Assembly (NCBI GenBank): GCA_913057845.1
Contig: CAJXPC010000046.1
Location: 1-9,686 of the forward strand
Length of the DNA: 9,686 nt
Source of the DNA: an uncultured Pseudomonadota bacterium
GTDB lineage: Bacteria; Pseudomonadota; Gammaproteobacteria; Burkholderiales; Eutrophovitaceae
Reading direction: 5' to 3'
Below, piece by piece: positions 6,264-9,686 of the stretch. The stretch's first letter is position 1. Every line of letters starts with the position of its first letter. The notes beneath the pieces are model-generated. The model was given only the letters and a program-made list of their open reading frames with translations, did not search any database and had not been told where the DNA came from. A program made the position numbers and the translations under genes.

Positions 6264-6707
6264 TTAGGCTGCGTTCAATCGGGCCATGCGAGCCTTGGCT
6301 TCAGCTGATTGGGCATCTTCCCACGCTTGCTCCTCGCCTGGCTCCGGTAGCACGGCTCCGAATTCAGCAACTTGGTTAGCTGGAATGTCGGTTAAGTAAA
6401 CTTGTAGGCTTGATTTGTCTGCGCCAGTCTCGAGAGCCACGGTATTCAGAATATCAGTCATGATTTTTTGTTTTGACTCGATTGTTCGCCCGCCCCGTAT
6501 GTGGGCATGCACGTAGATGTTGTCCTCTTCGATTGGCTTCCCCGCTAGAAAATAATTTTCAGAAGGCACATCATTAAATAAGATCTGCACGAAGTACCTC
6601 GGTGCGCCAGTAACCGAGCAATGAATATTGGTAATTTCTTGAGCAATATTTGCTTTGTGTTTTTTTGTGAGTCTTTGTGGTGTTGAGGTTACAACATACG
6701 TTGGCAT
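6264..6707 (-). CDS. Tautomerase superfamily protein, cis-CaaD-like
   Basis: A 147-residue protein (146 after Met removal) that aligns without gaps, from memory, to cis-3-chloroacrylic acid dehalogenase (cis-CaaD, 149 residues). Counting from Pro1, the six residues used by cis-CaaD are all present: P1, H28, R70, R73, Y103 and E114; the shared context includes QRLT at 10-13, DNIYVHAHIRGGR at 61-73, VYLTDIPANQ at 102-111 and LPEPG at 119-123. The family uses N-terminal proline as catalytic base in hydration, dehalogenation or tautomerisation. The same six residues also occur in Cg10 of Corynebacterium, a poor dehalogenase, so the substrate is open. The start must be ATG 6707: AGGAG (6718-6714) is 6 bases away and it exposes Pro1, whereas GTG 6710 would add a residue and block it. 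No halo-acid pathway gene is adjacent. Confidence 0.9.
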   Translation of the reverse strand: MPTYVVTSTPQRLTKKHKANIAQEITNIHCSVTGAPRYFVQILFNDVPSENYFLAGKPIEEDNIYVHAHIRGGRTIESKQKIMTDILNTVALETGADKSSLQVYLTDIPANQVAEFGAVLPEPGEEQAWEDAQSAEAKARMARLNAA

Positions 6708-6880
6708 CACATGCTCCTCGTGGTTTGTATTGGCGAAAAAATGAGCTGATTAAAAAAGCCGCATGAAATGAGTCTAATGTATGTTATTCAAGGGTGCTGA
6801 CTTTTTTGCACCAACAGTTTGAGTGTTCGGGAATGTTTACGGTGTGCTTATGTATTCTTGAGGATGGCAATCATCGCCAT

Positions 6881-6915
6881 AAAAAATCGGCCAGAAGCTG
6901 AATGCTTCTAGCCGA
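6881..6915 (-). terminator. Rho-independent terminator of the porin gene
   Basis: On the minus strand TCGGC and AGAAGC arms pair with their complements across a 5-base loop (6899-6903), with one mismatch (6892/6910), giving an 11-pair stem, followed by six Ts (complement of 6881-6886). It lies about 38 bases after the porin stop codon. Confidence 0.9.
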
Positions 6916-6953
6916 CCTTTATTGTGGAGATATTAAGTACTTAAGAGAATGAC

Positions 6954-7622
6954 TTAGAACCCTTTAGAGACGCTGAAGATAAGGGCATCGTCATCTGTAG
7001 CTGCAACATCATCAAAGTCCATTTCGGTCTTTGTAACAGCGAGTTCGATTGGGTAAGCCGCTAAGACTTCTTTAGATATGGTGAATGAGTAGTAGTCCCC
7101 AGTTTTGTCATAATCACCCATGGTGTATGAGACGCTGACTCCTGCGAGTTCACCACCAATGCTGAACTCTGTTGCATCATTGTCATCTGAGGCAGCTGCG
7201 TAATGCGTCACCCCAAGGTCGACCACGCCAACAGTTGTCCCTAGGCTAAGGTAAGCCTCCTCAAAGCTTGGGCTTCCGCTGGCTGTCGAGTCTACGCCTG
7301 GATACTGATATGTGATCATGCCTACGTCATAGCTTACGGGACCCATTTCGCCCGCAAAGCCACCGTAGTAATCCACTTCTGAGGAAGCGGTACCGCTGGC
7401 AGCGGAACTCCAAACGCCTAGGTAAAGTCCAGATTCATGAGCCAAATCAAAACCACCCTGAACTGCCGGGTCACCGCTATTTTGGTCCTGCCCCCTCCAG
7501 TAATACTCGGATACCATTCCAATGTTACCGCTTAGGTCTAAACCGCCGCCAATATCTGCTGCGAGTGCGGTGCCGGATAGTGCGGTTAGAAGGGTTGCTG
7601 TGGTCAATGCATATTTTTTCAT
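6954..7622 (-). CDS. TorF family putative outer-membrane porin
   Basis: A 222-residue protein with a standard signal peptide (1-21, ending GTALA) and an acidic, glycine- and aromatic-rich mature part of alternating beta strands ending in Phe (SVSKGF), as outer-membrane barrels do. The N-terminal block LSGNIGMVSEYYWRGQDQN (about 30-48), then PAVQGGFDLAHESGLYLGVW (53-72), is diagnostic of the TorF/gcw_chp family (TIGR02001), whose function is unproven and whose porin role is predicted. Length is slightly below the usual roughly 240. The gene has its own terminator (6881-6915), GGAGAA about 8 bases before ATG, and a sigma-54 promoter 59 bases upstream (7681-7696). It is monocistronic. Members are, to my recollection, sometimes found beside glnK-amtB, but no such genes are in this window. 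Confidence 0.85.
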   Translation of the reverse strand: MKKYALTTATLLTALSGTALAADIGGGLDLSGNIGMVSEYYWRGQDQNSGDPAVQGGFDLAHESGLYLGVWSSAASGTASSEVDYYGGFAGEMGPVSYDVGMITYQYPGVDSTASGSPSFEEAYLSLGTTVGVVDLGVTHYAAASDDNDATEFSIGGELAGVSVSYTMGDYDKTGDYYSFTISKEVLAAYPIELAVTKTEMDFDDVAATDDDALIFSVSKGF

Positions 7623-7680
7623 TTTTCTGTTTCTCCATGGTTTGAAAAATAGAGGTTCAATGAAGCCTCATCTGGTATGT

Positions 7681-7696
7681 AGCAATTAGCGTGCCA
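7681..7696 (-). promoter_or_regulatory. Sigma-54 (RpoN) promoter of the porin gene
   Basis: Read on the minus strand the sequence is CTGGCAC-GCTAA-TTGCTA: TGGCAC (7696-7691), five bases, TTGC (7685-7682) then T. This is an exact match to the -24/-12 consensus TGGCAC-N5-TTGCW, with the required GG-N10-GC spacing. It points at the TorF gene; transcription would start near 7670, leaving a leader of about 48 bases. An activator of the NtrC type would be needed, bound upstream. Confidence 0.75.
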
Positions 7697-8028
7697 GGTG
7701 AAAATACGGTTTTTTGTATGGCTAATAAAATGGATGTGCACCAAAACGGCACGTTCTCTTTAACACACGCACTATTGCGATGCAACATTTGGTGGTATTA
7801 AGCGATATGACGTGCAATATATGATTTAAATCGTATCGTGTTAAATGAGAGTGCTAATGCTGACTAGAACAATACAAATGAATTAAAGCTCTATATACAG
7901 CATGCTGGAGGGCCTATTTATTAATCCATGGGCTTTTGGTTGGCGTGTGTTAGCCCTTATTTAGCACGATGAGTGTTTTTATGGGGTTTTTCTATCTTGG
8001 TCTGCTGATGACAAAGGAGTTTGGTGCA
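7697..8028. other. Intergenic region upstream of the sigma-54 promoter; possible activator sites
   Basis: No gene is seen in these 332 bases. Two stretches recall the NtrC site TGCACC-N5-GGTGCA: TGCACC-AAAAC-GGCACG at 7737-7753 (left half exact, right half poor) and TGCAAC-ATTT-GGTGGT at 7781-7796 (one base short in the spacer), the latter about 110-125 bases upstream of the predicted start, where an enhancer would be expected. GATTTAAATC at 7823-7832 is a perfect 10-base palindrome. The part near 8000 should contain the promoter and ribosome site of the plus-strand gene at 8029; AAGGAG is seen at 8014-8019, but no convincing -35/-10 pair. Confidence 0.3.
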
Positions 8029-8511
8029 ATGAACATAATGCGAATGATAAAAACTTTGCGCTTGATGGGGTTATTCATGATGAGTGCCTGGGTTCATGCG
8101 GGCACAACATTTAAAACAAGTGGCGTGCTCTCACAAGATTTGCAAACAATGGAGTGGAATGGTGCGACCTTGATGGTCGGTATCTTGTCGGGTGTGGGTG
8201 AGGTCTATGACAGCACCTCAGGCGCGGTGCCTAAAGGCTAGCTCATGTTGACCTGCGGATTACGCGCCCTGCAACTGAAGCCCTCAACAGAGCTCTTAGC
8301 CAACTGCAGTTGGAAAGATAGCTCGGGTGATGAGTTGTTTGTCGTTTCTGTGCGTCGCAGTGGCACTACGGACGTTGGTGGTGGTAATGGGACTATGTCA
8401 ATCATCGGTGGTACAGGGAAGTACAGCGGGATGACAGGAGACTGTACGTATTCAGTGGCTTGGTTGGAGTCCCCTTGGATGACGACAGAGAGCACCTGCA
8501 CGACGAATTGA
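8029..8511 (+). pseudogene. Exported small barrel-like protein gene interrupted by in-frame TAG
   Basis: Two open stretches, 8029-8238 and 8242-8511, are in the same frame and separated only by TAG 8239-8241; together they encode about 160 residues. The first part has a signal peptide (MNIMRMIKTLRLMGLFMMSAWVHA) and GEVYDSTSGAVPKG; the second begins LMLTCGLRA and holds NCSWKDSSGDELF, GGGNGTMSIIGGTGKYSGMTGDCTY and a final Cys. The C...D.sGDe.f and GGTGKYsGxtG motifs occur in order in one family of small secreted bacterial proteins with a predicted beta-barrel, so the halves belong to one ancestral protein of unknown function. AAGGAG at 8014-8019, 9 bases before ATG 8029, makes this a better start than ATG 7969. 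A single base change (CAG or TGG to TAG) or a sequencing error explains the break. ATG 8245 has no ribosome site. Confidence 0.7.
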
Positions 8512-8600
8512 TCGTGGTATCAGTTTTTTGATCTTCGTAACCCCCCGGTTTTGTGCTGATCAGCCCAAGCTGGGGACCCGTCCCACTGCCTACCTAATGG

Positions 8601-9515
8601 TTAGCGTAAGTGCTCTTCAAACCAAGTGATCGCTTCATTAATTGCTGTGGTTAGGCCCGCTCCATCGTAGATGGAGTAGTGGGTCGCTCCTGGAATCACG
8701 ACGTATTTAGATGGCGCAGGGATCCGCTGGTGTGCAACGAGTGCAGTCTTATCGTTATTAAATAGCTCTTCATGTTCGGCAACTAAAAAAAGACTTGCGC
8801 AGCGCGTCAGGCGACTCGCGTCTTCCCGGGGGTTAAATAGGGCGAGTCTTTCCCAAATCATGTCGCCTCGCAAACTCCCTATTGCTCTCTTGAAAGGATC
8901 AGGGTAGTTAAGGGTACCTCGTGCGCGCTCCCCGCCTGTAAGGAGCCACTGGTTCAGCGAACTGTTGGGCCAGCCTACGGGAGACACTTGGCTGACCAGC
9001 GCTTTCACCCGTTGATCTCGTGCGGCGACGTAGACCACTGTTCCGCCCGACCAGCTCGTTCCCCATAGCCCAATGTTGTTTATGTCCACCTTCGGGTGGG
9101 TGTTTATCCAGTTGAGCACAGAGAAGTAATCTTCTGCTTGGTCAATAGGGTCAACGACACCCTTATATTCGATTAATTGATAACCATCGCCCGCATTGTT
9201 ACGGACCTGGACCATTCTGCTGTCGCTCGTACCCCATCCGCGGTAGTCAAAGGCGACAACCAGAAAACCGGCTGCTGCAAATTTTGTGGCATACCGTGAC
9301 AGGTGTGCCGCTTCGCCACCCCAGCCGTGAGCCATCGCAATAGCAGGTAGCTTTAATGTGGCGTCATCAACTTGCGGCATGTAAACCGTTGCGCTGATTC
9401 GCGTGCCATTGCTGAGCACGTCGACCGTAGAGATATCGACAGGCAGTGAGGCGCTGAGCCCTATGCGTCCAAAGAAGATGAGCGAGACGAGAATAAATGA
9501 GAGACGATAATGCAT
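8601..9515 (-). CDS. Exported alpha/beta hydrolase
   Basis: A 304-residue protein with an N-terminal signal peptide (about 1-22, ending GLSAS) and a full alpha/beta hydrolase fold of the dienelactone hydrolase / S15 peptidase-like kind. Visible elements: oxyanion-hole HGWGG (63-67), FDYRGWGTSD (89-98), the nucleophile elbow WGTSWSGG (151-158, Ser154), and the catalytic His in GATHYSIYDG (276-285, His279). The acid usually found as 'DEL' in these proteins falls in EHEELFNN (248-254), so Glu249 or Glu250 would replace Asp. The substrate is unknown; esterase or peptidase activity in the periplasm is an inference. GGAG 8 bases before ATG 9515 supports the start. The gene converges with the broken gene at 8029-8511 and appears monocistronic. 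Confidence 0.85.
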   Translation of the reverse strand: MHYRLSFILVSLIFFGRIGLSASLPVDISTVDVLSNGTRISATVYMPQVDDATLKLPAIAMAHGWGGEAAHLSRYATKFAAAGFLVVAFDYRGWGTSDSRMVQVRNNAGDGYQLIEYKGVVDPIDQAEDYFSVLNWINTHPKVDINNIGLWGTSWSGGTVVYVAARDQRVKALVSQVSPVGWPNSSLNQWLLTGGERARGTLNYPDPFKRAIGSLRGDMIWERLALFNPREDASRLTRCASLFLVAEHEELFNNDKTALVAHQRIPAPSKYVVIPGATHYSIYDGAGLTTAINEAITWFEEHLR

Positions 9516-9651
9516 CAGTAATTCTCCATATTCACATCAGCTGCCAAAACGAGAAATAAGCTTGGTGTGAATGTTTACGTAAGACGGTCTAACTAATGCG
9601 CTTGTAAATCCTATAAAGCGCTGTCCCCCTAGTTATTGGTAACCGTGAAAG

Positions 9652-9686
9652 CTGTCTCTTATACACATCTCCGAGCCCACGAGACC
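9652..9686. other. Sequencing adapter (Nextera/Tn5 read-through), not genomic
   Basis: From 9652 the sequence begins with the 19-base Tn5 mosaic end (CTGTCTCTTATACACATCT) and continues with CCGAGCCCACGAGAC, the known Nextera i7-side read-through adapter, to the window edge. It is untrimmed library sequence, so anything beyond 9651 should be removed and the contig treated as ending there. Confidence 0.97.

Noticed and set aside
6179..6379. Open frame on the plus strand after the GFA gene
   Set aside because: It runs through the terminator hairpin and T tract and then antisense to the tautomerase gene; no ribosome site or domain.
6793..6812. GGTGC/GCACC inverted repeat upstream of the tautomerase gene
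   Set aside because: Only five pairs around a 10-base loop, no T run in a useful place and no matching promoter, so neither a terminator nor an operator can be claimed.
7969..8028. ATG 7969 as the start of the signal-peptide protein
   Set aside because: It would put a long extra segment before the signal peptide and has no ribosome site, whereas ATG 8029 has AAGGAG 9 bases upstream.
8238..8501. Minus-strand open frame opposite the second half of the broken gene
   Set aside because: Proline-rich nonsense-like translation, no ribosome site, fully antisense to sequence with recognisable motifs on the plus strand.
1..9651. Defence system, CRISPR array, prophage, tRNA or rRNA
   Set aside because: No regularly spaced repeats, integrase, transposase, toxin-antitoxin pair, nuclease/helicase module or RNA gene structure was found on either strand.
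9652..9670. Tn5 transposon end as evidence of a natural mobile element
   Set aside because: The mosaic end is the engineered library version and is followed directly by Nextera adapter sequence, so it is a library artefact.

Overview
The window looks like a short-read-assembled contig from a Gram-negative bacterium, most probably a marine or aquatic gammaproteobacterium. Support: strong AGGAG-type ribosome binding sites, several Sec signal peptides, an outer-membrane TorF-type putative porin ending in Phe, a likely MnmC C-terminus, a TrhP/YegQ-like U32 protein and a canonical sigma-54 promoter. Base composition is moderate, with one conspicuously AT-rich intergenic stretch (about 5440-5600). 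The last 35 bases are not genomic: they match the Nextera (Tn5) read-through adapter, so the true contig ends at about 9651. The left edge cuts a gene.

Layout. (1) 1-1696, plus strand, probably one transcription unit: the 3' part of an mnmC-like FAD oxidoreductase gene, an NADPH-dependent FMN reductase family protein, and a small secreted Adhesin_E-like protein, ended by a terminator that works in both directions. (2) 1743-2240, minus: a secreted single-domain cupin. (3) 2508-4491, plus: a small cysteine-rich exported protein followed by a long U32 family protein of the TrhP type. (4) 4518-5375, minus: an exported FGE-sulfatase-fold protein without the catalytic cysteines. (5) 5655-6074, plus: a GFA/CENP-V family zinc protein behind a perfect TTGACA-16-TATAAT promoter and a GC-rich palindrome. 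(6) 6264-6707, minus: a cis-CaaD-like tautomerase in which all six catalytic residues known from cis-3-chloroacrylic acid dehalogenase can be aligned. (7) 6954-7622, minus: the TorF-family putative porin with its own terminator and a perfect-consensus sigma-54 promoter. (8) 8029-8511, plus: an exported small beta-barrel-like protein broken by one in-frame TAG. (9) 8601-9515, minus: an exported alpha/beta hydrolase.

How the genes relate. Most are single-gene units in alternating orientation, so this is ordinary chromosome and not an island or operon-encoded system. No mobile element, CRISPR array, tRNA, rRNA or defence system is visible. Two genes, the mnmC-like one and the trhP-like one, would both act on the wobble uridine (U34) of tRNAs. 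Many products are exported (Adhesin_E-like, cupin, Cys-rich protein, FGE-fold, porin, broken barrel protein, hydrolase), which fits a periplasm or envelope-rich neighbourhood. The signals most worth following are the sigma-54-controlled porin, the tautomerase with a complete dehalogenase-type active site, the degenerate FGE-fold protein, the Cys-rich protein/U32 pair and the nonsense-split gene.
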